Origin: Planctomycetaceae bacterium
GTDB lineage: Bacteria; Planctomycetota; Planctomycetia; Pirellulales; Thermoguttaceae
DNA: 15,976 nt
Direction of reading: 5' to 3'
Assembly (NCBI GenBank): GCA_031287585.1
Contig: JAITST010000066.1
Coordinates: 1 to 15,976 of the forward strand
A program made the position numbers and the translations under genes. Under the pieces are notes generated by a model. It did no database searches. It was given only the letters and a program-made list of their open reading frames with translations, and was not told where the DNA came from. Every line of letters starts with the position of its first letter. Within the stretch, counting starts at the first letter, position 1. Below, piece after piece: positions 1-7,495 of the stretch.

Positions 1-1
1 C

Positions 2-115
2 GAAACAAAAATAGCATCAATCAAACAAGCCCTAGAAAGTGACAAAACACTCGGACAACAGTTAGTAAACACATGCCGTAACGATAGTCTGTTTGGTATT
101 ATGGCTTGCATATAA
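2..115 (+). CDS. C-terminal fragment of an unidentified protein, cut by the left edge
   Basis: Reading from base 2 gives 37 sense codons without a stop, ending in TAA at 113-115. The peptide ends with the residues NDSLFGIMACI. Codon choice is rich in A-ending codons (ACA, ATA, GTA, CAA, GAA), which matches the 3' ends of other genes in this window, and a hairpin follows directly after the stop. These points suggest a genuine gene tail convergent with the TrkA-like gene. I do not recognise the family, and 37 residues are too few to assign a role. An open frame of this length could also occur by chance. Confidence 0.42.
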   Translation, partial: ETKIASIKQALESDKTLGQQLVNTCRNDSLFGIMACI

Positions 116-145
116 CGTGAATGTTTTCACCAAAAACATTCCGTT
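114..145 (+). terminator. Hairpin after the partial gene, possible transcription end
   Basis: GAATGTTTT (119-127) pairs with AAAACATTC (133-141) across the loop CACCA. The stem extends through AACG (114-117) with CGTT (142-145) if T118 is bulged. It starts within the stop codon of the partial gene. There is no T-run after it, so it is not a classical intrinsic terminator; it could instead stabilise the mRNA end. Confidence 0.35.
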
Positions 146-416
146 CCTACGGGGTAGAGATTCGCGTTGTTTCTTGACGGCAAGCGTTACTCGGTATGTT
201 TAATAATCAACAACCAACATTTTTTATTGCGGCTACATCGCGACACAAGCAATTTTCAACCGTAAAAAGTAGCAATGCTGCTAAAACTGTAAAGAACGTA
301 ACAGATTGACTGGTTATTTTGCGCACGGAGACACGGTGGACACGGAGAATGACTATGACGACGAAATAACTGACAACAATTTTTTCAGTGCCTCCGTGCG
401 CAACACTATTTATCCC
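146..416. other. Convergent intergenic region, no gene seen
   Basis: This gap separates the plus-strand gene tail from the 3' end of the minus-strand TrkA-like gene. I see no coding frame with convincing codon use. At 146-156 it contains CCTACGGGGTA, identical to 12233-12243 inside the hairpin cluster near the autotransporter, so it may be a solitary remnant of that repeat family. The only other structure is the inverted repeat at 319-403. Confidence 0.5.
319..403. repeat. 12-bp perfect inverted repeat with 61-base loop
   Basis: TTGCGCACGGAG (319-330) is the exact reverse complement of 392-403. After one mismatch the pairing continues with CAC (332-334) against GTG (388-390). The left side also holds ACACGG-type short repeats (CACGGAG at 324-330 and 341-347, with ACACGG between). 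Similar CACGGAG/CACAGAG intergenic repeats are widespread in bacterial genomes, from general knowledge. Its place between convergent genes would suit a bidirectional transcription end, but this is inference. Confidence 0.6.
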
Positions 417-1757
417 TCACACCGAAAACACCTTTGTCAGGTCTTGTACGTGTTCTGAATGTACCAATGTTATTGCCGCGTCACCGGCTTTGAAGCGGTA
501 GTCTGCGTTTGGTACTTGTACTATGCCGCCTCTTATCACTGCCGCTATCAGGCATTGGGGCGGTAGTTTTACGTTGCGCAGCGAGTCGTTGGTTATTGCC
601 GAGTCTGCGAATACTTCCAGTTCAACTACGTCAATTCCCCTGCTGAAAAGTTGCGAGTTGCGTGTTATTATCGGTCCCGTATTCAACATCGTTTGTACCT
701 GTCTGCCGATTACCGTTCTTGAACTTACCGCTGTTGTGATTCCGAGACGATCGATTATGTTTGAGTAATCTGGTCGGTCTAACGACGCGATGATGACTTT
801 CGTTCCCACTTCCGACGCTTCTACGCACGAGAGCAAATTGTCCTCATCTTCACCCATACACGAAACGAAAACGTCCGCGTCGGCTACACGTTCCGCTTCC
901 AAGTTTGTACGCTTGCGAGCATCGGTGTGAACGATACTACAACGCGGTAATTTCGATGTGACCGCGTTGCAACGGTCACGGTTACGCTCCATTATTGTTA
1001 CGCGGTAGCCGCGTTGTTGCAGGATATGAGCGAGATGAAAACCGGTCTCACCACAGCCGCCGATTACTACCCACTGTGCGTGACGCAGCGCGGTGTGGAA
1101 AATCTTCTTCACTGCCGTTACGCTTTCAGGGACACCGAACAACGATACACGGTCACCGGGTTGTATAACGTCGTTCGCTGACGCAATACAAACTTTGTTA
1201 TCACGGTTAATAGCGGCGATACGAACGTCAGAGGGCAACTTCAAGTCACAAAGTTTTTTGCCCGTTGCCTGCGATACCGTCGAAATCGCGATGTCCTGCA
1301 TTTCCAACTCGCCGCGAGCGAAATGTTCAATAAGCATCGCGCCGGGTTCGCGGATGTGACGCGCGAGTTCCATCGCGGTTAGTTGTTCGACACTCATCAT
1401 ACGGTCAATACGGAAATGATGTTGGTAGTCGAACGTACTTTGGTCGAAAAATATACTTGCGTAAACACGTGCCGCACAACGCCGCGCACCCATCATCTTG
1501 CCCATACTTGCGCTAATGATGTTGACTTCGTCGTTGCCCGTCAACGCAAGCACTAAGTCCATCGTACCAACTTGCGCAGAAAACTGAATACTTGACCGCG
1601 ATGCCGAACCGCAGATTACGTCTATATCAAGAAAATCACTCAACGACCGCGCAAGCTCGGGGTCTTGCTCAATTACTGTTACGCTGTGCTGCTGACCACG
1701 TAACATTTGCGCAACAGATGAGCCAACAGTGCCTCCGCCGAGAATTAGTATTCGCAT
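417..1757 (-). CDS. trkA: TrkA-like potassium uptake regulatory protein, two RCK modules
   Basis: The 446-residue protein matches TrkA in length (about 458 in E. coli) and architecture: two tandem RCK units. The first has a Rossmann nucleotide-binding motif GGGTVG at residues 7-12, with the acidic strand-2 residue E30. The second has GGCGETG at 233-239 with E257. A TrkA_C-type domain follows each, about 140-225 and 365-446. TrkA proteins bind NAD(H) on the cytoplasmic face and gate a TrkH/KtrB-type potassium channel; no channel gene is in this window. The ATG at 1755-1757 begins right at the first Rossmann strand (MRILILGGG), which supports it, though no Shine-Dalgarno sequence is visible. 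The gene lies 158 bases downstream of the YTV protein on the same strand. Third-position T is rarer at its 3' end than at its 5' end. Confidence 0.92.
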   Translation of the reverse strand: MRILILGGGTVGSSVAQMLRGQQHSVTVIEQDPELARSLSDFLDIDVICGSASRSSIQFSAQVGTMDLVLALTGNDEVNIISASMGKMMGARRCAARVYASIFFDQSTFDYQHHFRIDRMMSVEQLTAMELARHIREPGAMLIEHFARGELEMQDIAISTVSQATGKKLCDLKLPSDVRIAAINRDNKVCIASANDVIQPGDRVSLFGVPESVTAVKKIFHTALRHAQWVVIGGCGETGFHLAHILQQRGYRVTIMERNRDRCNAVTSKLPRCSIVHTDARKRTNLEAERVADADVFVSCMGEDEDNLLSCVEASEVGTKVIIASLDRPDYSNIIDRLGITTAVSSRTVIGRQVQTMLNTGPIITRNSQLFSRGIDVVELEVFADSAITNDSLRNVKLPPQCLIAAVIRGGIVQVPNADYRFKAGDAAITLVHSEHVQDLTKVFSV

Positions 1758-1915
1758 AGTTTTTTTGAGAAGGAATACGCAAATTGGCTTTACCGTAAAC
1801 AGTTAATCGGAACAGCAGCCCGCAGCGTAAAACGTTAACACGCACTCCTCTTTCCCCGCCAAAACGGAGTGAGAGGATATTGCGTTTGCGTTTTACACTT
1901 TATTCATTCCGCCAT

Positions 1916-3379
1916 CTAAAATATCTTCTCCAACTTTACCGACGGGATACTGTCGGCAGGGTCTGGGGTTGGTATCACGGCGGGCGTTATTGGGGCAGGT
2001 CTTTCGGGGTGTTTGTATGTTGGCAAGTCTTGAGTTTCCACTATCTTACCATCGGTCGTTTCTTCGTCCGGTGCTGATTCCGGTTTCGCTACTATCTGCG
2101 TCGCCGCTTCGTCTTTGCTGATTATCCGCTCCGATTGACTTACCAACGTTTCGCCCGGTGCTAGTTTTATTGCCCGTTTCGGGTTTATCGTTTCGCTTGC
2201 CTTCGCACTCACAACACCGCTCTCCGTTCCCGAAATCGGAATCCGGTTTACAATCGTCTTCGGCTGGTTCACCGTATAAGAAACCGGTACCACTTTCTCA
2301 ACCGTTACCGGCTTCGTTACCTTTTTCGTTGTCGTAACAATTCTCGGTACACTCTCCTCGTAAGTCTCGACACGCTCTTCCGTCACCGTCTTATATGTCG
2401 TTACCGGCACTTCGCGTTCACGCTCCACCTCGACAAACTTCTGCACTTGATACGGCACAACTTTCTCAACACGCTCCGTCACATCACGATACGTTGTCAC
2501 CGGCACCTTCCGAACAACCTCTTCTGTTACCTGCTTCATAACCTTCACCGGCTCAATACGTTTCTCCTGCACTTCCTCGTAAGTCGTCAACAATACCGGC
2601 ACCTGCTCGCTGACTTCTTCCGTACACATCGTCGTTACCGGAACAGTCTCCTCGACCAGATTCGGTTTGTAAACTTTTGCGACTGAATACGTCGGCGTTG
2701 ATTCCATTTCCGTCCACGCAAGACCGGGCAACAAACGCCGATACTTCACGCCGTTCGAGTCAACATACTCACCAGCGGGCTGCCACGCGAGCCGCGTATA
2801 AGATTTCTGCGGGTTCGCTGTGACCGATTCTTCAAATTGTCCCTTATCAACTGTTTGCGTTTTGTACGTCGTAACTGGTCGGTTTACTGTGTAACGTTTT
2901 TCCTGCATAACAGTTTTCTCGACAGGGACTTTCTTAACCGTAATGATTTCGCGATTCTGCGTTTCCGGCACTTCGCGTGTCACGAAAGAACGCTCCTCAC
3001 GCTCGCTTGTCTCCGGTACCGTTTTAACAACATCGTAACTTTCGGTACGATATTCTGTCTCAACAACTGGTCGCCGTTCGGTGTATTTTTCAATACGAAC
3101 GGTTGTTTCCGGCACCTGCTTTGAGATAACGTAACGTTTCTCGCGGAGTTCTTTCTCCCAAACAGTTTCGCTGACAGTAACATCTTCCTCGCGATACTCG
3201 GTTTCGACGACACGCTTGTAAGCCGTGTACTGAACGGGTTCGTTGACAGTAAGAGACTGCAAGCGGTAAGTTTGAGTTGAGACAGGCGTAACGCCGCGTC
3301 CACAACACTGCGACTGCGTCATCGCAAAGTTCGGAACAAACGCAAATGTAAGTGTGATGATGGTTAAGTATGTTTTCAT
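1916..3379 (-). CDS. Secreted YTV-repeat protein of planctomycete type
   Basis: 487 residues. A signal peptide covers about residues 1-19 (MKTYLTIITLTFAFVPNFA), with a Cys pair at 25-26. Two arrays rich in V, T, E, R, K and Y follow (about 41-178 and 241-375), with motifs such as VPVTTYK, VVETEYR and VPET. They flank a distinct non-repeat module near 195-235 (RLAWQPAGEYVDSNG...). The tail (about 380-487) is proline-rich and ends in LEKIF. In the second array prolines fall at 261, 277, 293, 309 and 325, exactly 16 apart. The composition and phasing fit the YTV domain class described from Pirellula, whose function is not established; alternating V/T with charged residues suggests extended beta structure outside the cytoplasm. 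AGGAG lies 6 bases before the ATG (3386-3390), supporting the start. A structural envelope role is a guess. Confidence 0.82.
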   Translation of the reverse strand: MKTYLTIITLTFAFVPNFAMTQSQCCGRGVTPVSTQTYRLQSLTVNEPVQYTAYKRVVETEYREEDVTVSETVWEKELREKRYVISKQVPETTVRIEKYTERRPVVETEYRTESYDVVKTVPETSEREERSFVTREVPETQNREIITVKKVPVEKTVMQEKRYTVNRPVTTYKTQTVDKGQFEESVTANPQKSYTRLAWQPAGEYVDSNGVKYRRLLPGLAWTEMESTPTYSVAKVYKPNLVEETVPVTTMCTEEVSEQVPVLLTTYEEVQEKRIEPVKVMKQVTEEVVRKVPVTTYRDVTERVEKVVPYQVQKFVEVEREREVPVTTYKTVTEERVETYEESVPRIVTTTKKVTKPVTVEKVVPVSYTVNQPKTIVNRIPISGTESGVVSAKASETINPKRAIKLAPGETLVSQSERIISKDEAATQIVAKPESAPDEETTDGKIVETQDLPTYKHPERPAPITPAVIPTPDPADSIPSVKLEKIF

Positions 3380-3594
3380 TTTTTTCTCCTGATGGGAAAT
3401 GTGTGAACTGTTAAAAAATTTTTCTAATAGCGATAGTTGTTTTTTACTACGCCGAACTTCCGCTCGTCTTTAATCATTTTCCCAATTTTTTCAAAAAAAA
3501 CTACGTCTACCGTTTTTATGTTCTATACTCCCGAAACGCCTTAACGTCTTCACATAAAACACTTTACCGCCAAAATTCGTCCCAAACAAAATTT

Positions 3595-5244
3595 TCACGA
3601 ATTTTTTATTGATGCGTCATTGTCGTTAGAATCGTTATAAATTGGTGTTTGTTCGACGATTGTAGTCTGCGTGGCTGGCAGCGGCGTTAAGCAACTCACC
3701 GACAAATTCGGATTATCAACGTCAGATTGGTCAGACTCTATATCTAACGAAAGTCCGTCTCCTTGTTCATCTGTAAAACGGGTGTAGTTGGCTGGTGCAA
3801 ACGTTCGGAAAATTGCAGCCGCCCAGAAAAACGCAAACGGTGCCAACACAACAAACCAAATCATCGCTGAAGCGGTTCGTAGCCCCTTCCACTCCAGAAA
3901 CGGATTCAATGCCGAAAACAGACTACTTTCATAATCAGACCAATTATTTGCTTCATTGTAGTAAACAAACTGGTAAAGCAACATTCCGCCCGCACAAAAC
4001 AATGCCAACAAGCACGCGACGACCGCCCAGGTTTTACCGTATGGTATAAATTTCTTCCCAAGCCGTTGCAACAATACCGCAGTCATCGTGTAATCAAACG
4101 CGAACGCTACGAGTGTTAAAATTCGGAATAATTCTGTGTCAGACGCGAGGTATGTTGAATTAAGGTTAAGCAAGTATACAGGAAACGCGATAGCAAACAG
4201 TCCGGTAGTCCAAACAACACCGTTCAGTCTGCCAGTGTAAAACGGAAAAACCAAGTATCGGAACAATCGTCTTTGCGGTACCGTTCGCCGTAAACGGAAA
4301 CTATATTCGTCTGACTCGCAGATTGATCGGAGCAATAGAAACAACGAAAAAATAATCATCGTTACGCTCCATCCGCCCAAAGCATCGCTGACTGATGGTG
4401 TCAGGCAACACATTGAGATAAGCGAAACAAAGAAACAAATCGTCACCGTTATACGAAACGGCATATATTTATTTGAAGTCGGTGCTGAAACATTTGCGAT
4501 TGCGGCGGAAAGGAATACCGCGATAATCATTGCGTAACTTATGGTCATCAACAAAAGAAACGTTCCGCTCATTGAAGACGACCCCATGATGGACAAACCT
4601 GACATTGGGCTTCTGCCGCGAACCGTGAACATCATAAAAGTACTCGCCAGCAGATTGATAAACGGAAAACCGAAGAACAGAATTCCGAACGCGGCACCGT
4701 AAAGTTGTGCGGTATTTTTGACACTCGTGAAAACCAAAATCACAAACGCGGTTCCGAGCAACAGGTTCAGGAACGTAAGCCAGATTGTATAAAATCCGGT
4801 AAAGAAGTCGATGCCGCGAAGTTGGTAAGCAAGCGTGTAAAACGGTAGCGAGACACTGAAAAGGAGGAATGTCATAACAAGAGCGTTGACAAATTTTCCG
4901 AAAACAACACTGGACGGACGAATCGCGGTAATGTACATCAGGTCGTTGTTAGCACGCTCCATACCGGTAGTTCCGGCGGTATAAGCGACAACGGTCAGAA
5001 AACCGAAGAAACCCATAATAGCGGTAACAGACGCAAAAAGCCCTTCACCGTTGCTCTCTAATGAATCGCCTAAACCGATAAACATCAAACAAGCGAAAGT
5101 AAGAATGGAGATATAAATGATAAGTGTAGAAGTAATAAAATTACTACGCACCAACCGCCGAACCTCGCGAACAAGTATCGCGTTCATACGATTATCCAAA
5201 AAAGAAATCAGAGCGTCAAAACGATTAATGAATGAGTTAAGCAT
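3595..5244 (-). CDS. ABC-2 type transporter permease, orphan
   Basis: 549 residues. The N-terminus carries MNAILVREVRRLVRSNF (residues 20-36), close to the N-P-I-L-V-R-E-x-R motif of planctomycete ABC-2 permeases. Hydrophobic spans follow near residues 36-57, 68-91, 119-140, 149-172 and 180-207, with more in the second half, so this is an inner-membrane protein. The conserved stretch MERANNDLMYITAIRPSSV (95-113) fits the coupling region seen in this family. The hydrophilic C-terminal tail from about 488 is rich in D, S and N. ABC-2 permeases export lipids, polysaccharides or drugs with a separate ATPase; no ATPase gene lies next to it here, so substrate and partner are unknown. A TTGACA promoter lies about 50 bases upstream. 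No clear Shine-Dalgarno sequence is seen. Confidence 0.82.
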   Translation of the reverse strand: MLNSFINRFDALISFLDNRMNAILVREVRRLVRSNFITSTLIIYISILTFACLMFIGLGDSLESNGEGLFASVTAIMGFFGFLTVVAYTAGTTGMERANNDLMYITAIRPSSVVFGKFVNALVMTFLLFSVSLPFYTLAYQLRGIDFFTGFYTIWLTFLNLLLGTAFVILVFTSVKNTAQLYGAAFGILFFGFPFINLLASTFMMFTVRGRSPMSGLSIMGSSSMSGTFLLLMTISYAMIIAVFLSAAIANVSAPTSNKYMPFRITVTICFFVSLISMCCLTPSVSDALGGWSVTMIIFSLFLLLRSICESDEYSFRLRRTVPQRRLFRYLVFPFYTGRLNGVVWTTGLFAIAFPVYLLNLNSTYLASDTELFRILTLVAFAFDYTMTAVLLQRLGKKFIPYGKTWAVVACLLALFCAGGMLLYQFVYYNEANNWSDYESSLFSALNPFLEWKGLRTASAMIWFVVLAPFAFFWAAAIFRTFAPANYTRFTDEQGDGLSLDIESDQSDVDNPNLSVSCLTPLPATQTTIVEQTPIYNDSNDNDASIKNS

Positions 5245-5295
5245 AAAAGTTTTCAGGTTGAGCGGATGACGAAAGGAAAAACAAACGAAAAAGTA

Positions 5296-5324
5296 ATTCT
5301 CCCGTATTGGTAAGCGGTTGTCAA
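5296..5324 (-). promoter_or_regulatory. Sigma-70-like promoter of the ABC-2 permease gene
   Basis: On the minus strand a perfect -35 box TTGACA (5319-5324) is followed after 17 bases by GAGAAT (5296-5301), a 4 of 6 match to TATAAT. Transcription would begin near 5288, leaving a leader of about 45 bases before the ATG at 5244. Confidence 0.65.
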
Positions 5325-5351
5325 GAGCAGGGAAGAGCGGTTACGGCGATG

Positions 5352-5418
5352 GCAAAGTCGTTTCAAGGGGAGATTTTTACAGGTAGGTAAAACTACTGTC
5401 TTTAACTATCTGTGAAAA
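5352..5418. repeat. Dispersed palindrome-hairpin element, copy 1 (degenerate)
   Basis: GCAAAGTC (5352-5359) is half of the palindrome seen intact in copy 2. It is followed by TTTTTACAGGTAGGTAAA (from 5374) and an imperfect reverse complement ending CTATCTGTGAAAA (5406-5418). The arms pair with G-T wobble and a few mismatches. The same order of parts recurs at 7412-7495 and in reduced form at 10761-10804. Confidence 0.55.
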
Positions 5419-5420
5419 CG

Positions 5421-5466
5421 AAACGAACAGTGTACAACCTGCACACTGTTCGTTTTTATTTTTTGT
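5421..5466 (+). terminator. Strong intrinsic terminator in a divergent region
   Basis: AAACGAACAGTGT (5421-5433) pairs perfectly over 13 bp with 5443-5455, across a 9-base loop. It runs into TTTTTATTTTTT on the plus strand. It points rightward, although the nearest gene to its left is transcribed leftward. It ends about 12 bases before the -35 box of the next gene, so it would stop read-through or a short leader/small RNA from the gap. Confidence 0.75.
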
Positions 5467-5478
5467 AAACGTTATTGT

Positions 5479-5506
5479 TTGCAGTTACGCCGCGATATGT
5501 TATAAT
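5479..5506 (+). promoter_or_regulatory. Sigma-70-like promoter of the sulfatase-like gene
   Basis: TTGCAG (5479-5484), a 16-base spacer and a perfect TATAAT (5501-5506). Transcription would start near 5513. Because this box lies downstream of the earliest in-frame start codon (TTG 5475), it argues that translation starts at the ATG at 5547. Confidence 0.65.
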
Positions 5507-5546
5507 TGTACCTGTCTTACTATTTTGCGTACATCATAACAAATCA

Positions 5547-6674
5547 ATGCAACACCCGCCTACAAAATCCGCTATTACTATCGTCGTTGACCGCTTGCAC
5601 ACCGGCTTGCTTGGTGCGTATGGTAACGTTTGGGTTGATACGCCCGCTATGAATTCGTTGGCGGCGGAGGCGGTTATATTTGACCGTCATTACGCTGCTT
5701 CGTTGAAGTTACCCGCAATTCTCCGCTCACATTGGGGACTTGACGGCTGTTCGATTGAGAATTTGAGTCGGCGAGGTGTGAATACGATTTTGTTTACCGA
5801 TTCTCAAGACGTTGTTCAATCGCGCGACGCGGAAAAATTTACGACACGTCATTTTTTCGACTCGCCAACCGTGACAGATGTTGCCAGTCAACCAAAGGAA
5901 ACGCAGACTTTTCGGTTTTTCACTGAACTTATCGCCATCGCGGAGAAAGCGGCAAATTCGCCGTACTATATCTGGTGCTACTTTGAATCGCTCGGCAAAT
6001 GTTGGGATTTTCCGTTGCCGCATCGTTCACGTTATCGCGACGAAGGCGACCCCGAACCATATTCCGGCATCGAAGTACCGTTTTTCGATTACCGTAATTT
6101 AGACGAGTTATTGGTTGACCCTGACGAGCGGCAGTCGGTACTGGCAACTTACGCGGCAGGAATAACGTTGTTCGACGAGGTAATTACGGGCGTAACGGAT
6201 TTTGTCGCAAACGGTGATAGCGGCGGCGAGACATTATTGACGCTAACGGCATCACGCGGATTCCCGCTTGGCGAACACGGCGTAATCGGAATACAGCAAT
6301 CGGACGAACAACTTTACGGCGAGTCAATTCACCTACCGCTAATGATACGTTATCCCGACAAATTCGCACAAACGGTACGAATCAGGTCATTAACGGAGCC
6401 GAACGATTTACGTAAGACAATCGAACGCTGGTTTGAAATCAGCGGAGATGTATCGCTGTTTGAACTGGCAAACGAAACGCAAGAATCGCTGCACGAACAT
6501 ATCATAATAAAATCGGGCAGCGAAACGGCGGTAATAACGTCATCGTGGTTTTTACGAAGTTTGAACGAAAACAAACAAGAACTATACGTAAAACCAGACG
6601 ACCGTTGGGAAGTAAACAATGTTACAACTCGCTGTTCGGAAGTGGTACAGGAATTGACGGCGTTATGCCGGTAA
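5547..6674 (+). CDS. Sulfatase-like protein lacking the usual catalytic residues
   Basis: 375 residues from the ATG at 5547; the frame is open back to a TTG at 5475, but the promoter lies inside that extension. The alkaline-phosphatase/sulfatase fold is recognisable. The N-terminus ITIVVDRLHTGLLGAYGN matches the family's 'ILxIVxDxLxxxxLGCYGN' stretch and is followed by DTPAMNSLAAEAVIFDRHYA. Near the end, GEHGVIG and YGESIHLPLMIRYP match the conserved LGEHG and YEExxRVPLxxR blocks. Key sites are altered: no C/S-x-P-x-R formylglycine motif is present after HYAAS, the paired metal aspartates are reduced to one, and the usual SDHG reads ASRG. Sulfate-ester cleavage by the standard mechanism is therefore unlikely. 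No signal peptide is evident from the chosen start. It precedes the VTT gene by 67 bases, probably in one transcript. Confidence 0.75.
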   Translation: MQHPPTKSAITIVVDRLHTGLLGAYGNVWVDTPAMNSLAAEAVIFDRHYAASLKLPAILRSHWGLDGCSIENLSRRGVNTILFTDSQDVVQSRDAEKFTTRHFFDSPTVTDVASQPKETQTFRFFTELIAIAEKAANSPYYIWCYFESLGKCWDFPLPHRSRYRDEGDPEPYSGIEVPFFDYRNLDELLVDPDERQSVLATYAAGITLFDEVITGVTDFVANGDSGGETLLTLTASRGFPLGEHGVIGIQQSDEQLYGESIHLPLMIRYPDKFAQTVRIRSLTEPNDLRKTIERWFEISGDVSLFELANETQESLHEHIIIKSGSETAVITSSWFLRSLNENKQELYVKPDDRWEVNNVTTRCSEVVQELTALCR

Positions 6675-6741
6675 CGTTGAAAATTGGGTATTTTTCAATC
6701 GTGTTCGGTGTAAAAGATGAAAGCAATGAAATTTACAACCA

Positions 6742-7359
6742 ATGAAAAAATACATAATAACCTGCACGCTGCTGCTGGCAATACCAATAATCCCGTTCAT
6801 CTATTTCGGTACTTCGTTTGAAGAACAGTCGGCGGCGTGGCTCTGCAAGCAGCAATCGCCGGACGCTGTTGCGTGTGCGGTCATAACGTTGCTGACAATT
6901 GACGTTTTCTTACCGATACCATCAAGCATAGTTTGTACAATCTCCGGCGCGGCACTTGGTCTATTTTGGGGAACAATAGCATCGACACTCGGAATGACAA
7001 GCGGAGCATTACTCGGTTTCCTGCTCGGACGTGTACTGGGCAACAAGATAATGAAACATTTCACAACAGAAAACGAAACAAAACAATACAACGAACTAAT
7101 CAAACGTTACGGCACCGCGACACTAATTCTACTCCGTCCCGTTCCGCTGTTCGCCGAAGCGTCAACGTTATGGCTGGGATGTTCCTCGATGAGTATAATA
7201 AAATTCACTGCGGCAACTTTACCAATCCACGTCTTGCTATCACTGCTATACGCATCGTTCGGACAATATCTGGGAATAACGTTAGGCGCAACGTTATCGG
7301 TGGCAGTCGCGCTGGCGATGTCGTTTTTGGCGAATCGGATGTTGAAGACGAAGGAATAG
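6742..7359 (+). CDS. VTT/DedA-family (TVP38-like) inner-membrane protein
   Basis: 205 residues and strongly hydrophobic. An N-terminal membrane segment covers about 4-22. The VTT (SNARE-associated) core follows, with LPIPSSIVCTISGAALG (57-73), a small-residue stretch ending LLGFLLGRVLG (90-100), a hydrophilic amphipathic part with KRYG (121-124), then LLRPVPLFAE (130-139) and C-terminal membrane spans. The re-entrant G-rich segment, the GR and the RPVP motif are typical of the family, which includes lipid scramblases and DedA proteins needed for envelope homeostasis. The substrate cannot be read from sequence. The start ATG lies in MKKYIITC with no clear ribosome binding site. It follows the sulfatase-like gene and probably shares its promoter. 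Its codons are poor in third-position T from the start. Confidence 0.85.
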   Translation: MKKYIITCTLLLAIPIIPFIYFGTSFEEQSAAWLCKQQSPDAVACAVITLLTIDVFLPIPSSIVCTISGAALGLFWGTIASTLGMTSGALLGFLLGRVLGNKIMKHFTTENETKQYNELIKRYGTATLILLRPVPLFAEASTLWLGCSSMSIIKFTAATLPIHVLLSLLYASFGQYLGITLGATLSVAVALAMSFLANRMLKTKE

Positions 7360-7411
7360 AGTACGTCTGTACTTTCCAAAAAATCACAATACGATGTCGC
7401 CAACTTACGAC

Positions 7412-7495
7412 GACTTTGCAAAGTCATTTTTCACAGGTAGGTAAGGATAGTTTTTTGTGTTCTATCCTTATCTATCCTTGACTACCTGTGAATAA
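7412..7495. repeat. Dispersed palindrome-hairpin element, copy 2 (most complete)
   Basis: A perfect 14-bp palindrome GACTTTGCAAAGTC (7412-7425) stands next to a long hairpin. Outer arms TTCACAGGTAG (7430-7440) and CTACCTGTGAA (7482-7492) pair over 11 bp. Inner arms TAAGGATAG (7442-7450) and CTATCCTTA (7462-7470) pair over 9 bp. A second CTATCCTT (7472-7479) could compete for the inner left arm. T-runs precede and A-runs follow, the reverse of a terminator. Bases 7413-7434 match 10761-10782 exactly in reverse orientation. Confidence 0.8.

Noticed and set aside
1826..1896. 8-bp inverted repeat GTAAAACG/CGTTTTAC and overlapping ACTCC/GGAGT and CCTCT/AGAGG pairs upstream of trkA
   Set aside because: Short, far apart or mutually exclusive, with no T-run; consistent with chance.
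3572..3605. 9-bp inverted repeat AAAATTCGT/ACGAATTTT at the end of the ABC permease gene
   Set aside because: AT-rich, 16-base loop and no T-run after it on the minus strand; too weak to call a terminator.
5475..5546. TTG start 24 codons upstream for the sulfatase-like gene
   Set aside because: A TATAAT promoter box lies inside this stretch, and the ATG at 5547 directly precedes the conserved sulfatase N-terminal strand.
6933..7481. 182-codon plus-strand frame
   Set aside because: It overlaps the VTT gene in another frame, lacks domain signals and runs through the repeat element.
7430..7492. Intrinsic terminator for the VTT gene
   Set aside because: The stem is preceded by T-runs and followed by A-runs on both strands, the opposite of a terminator; the related copies suggest a repeat element.
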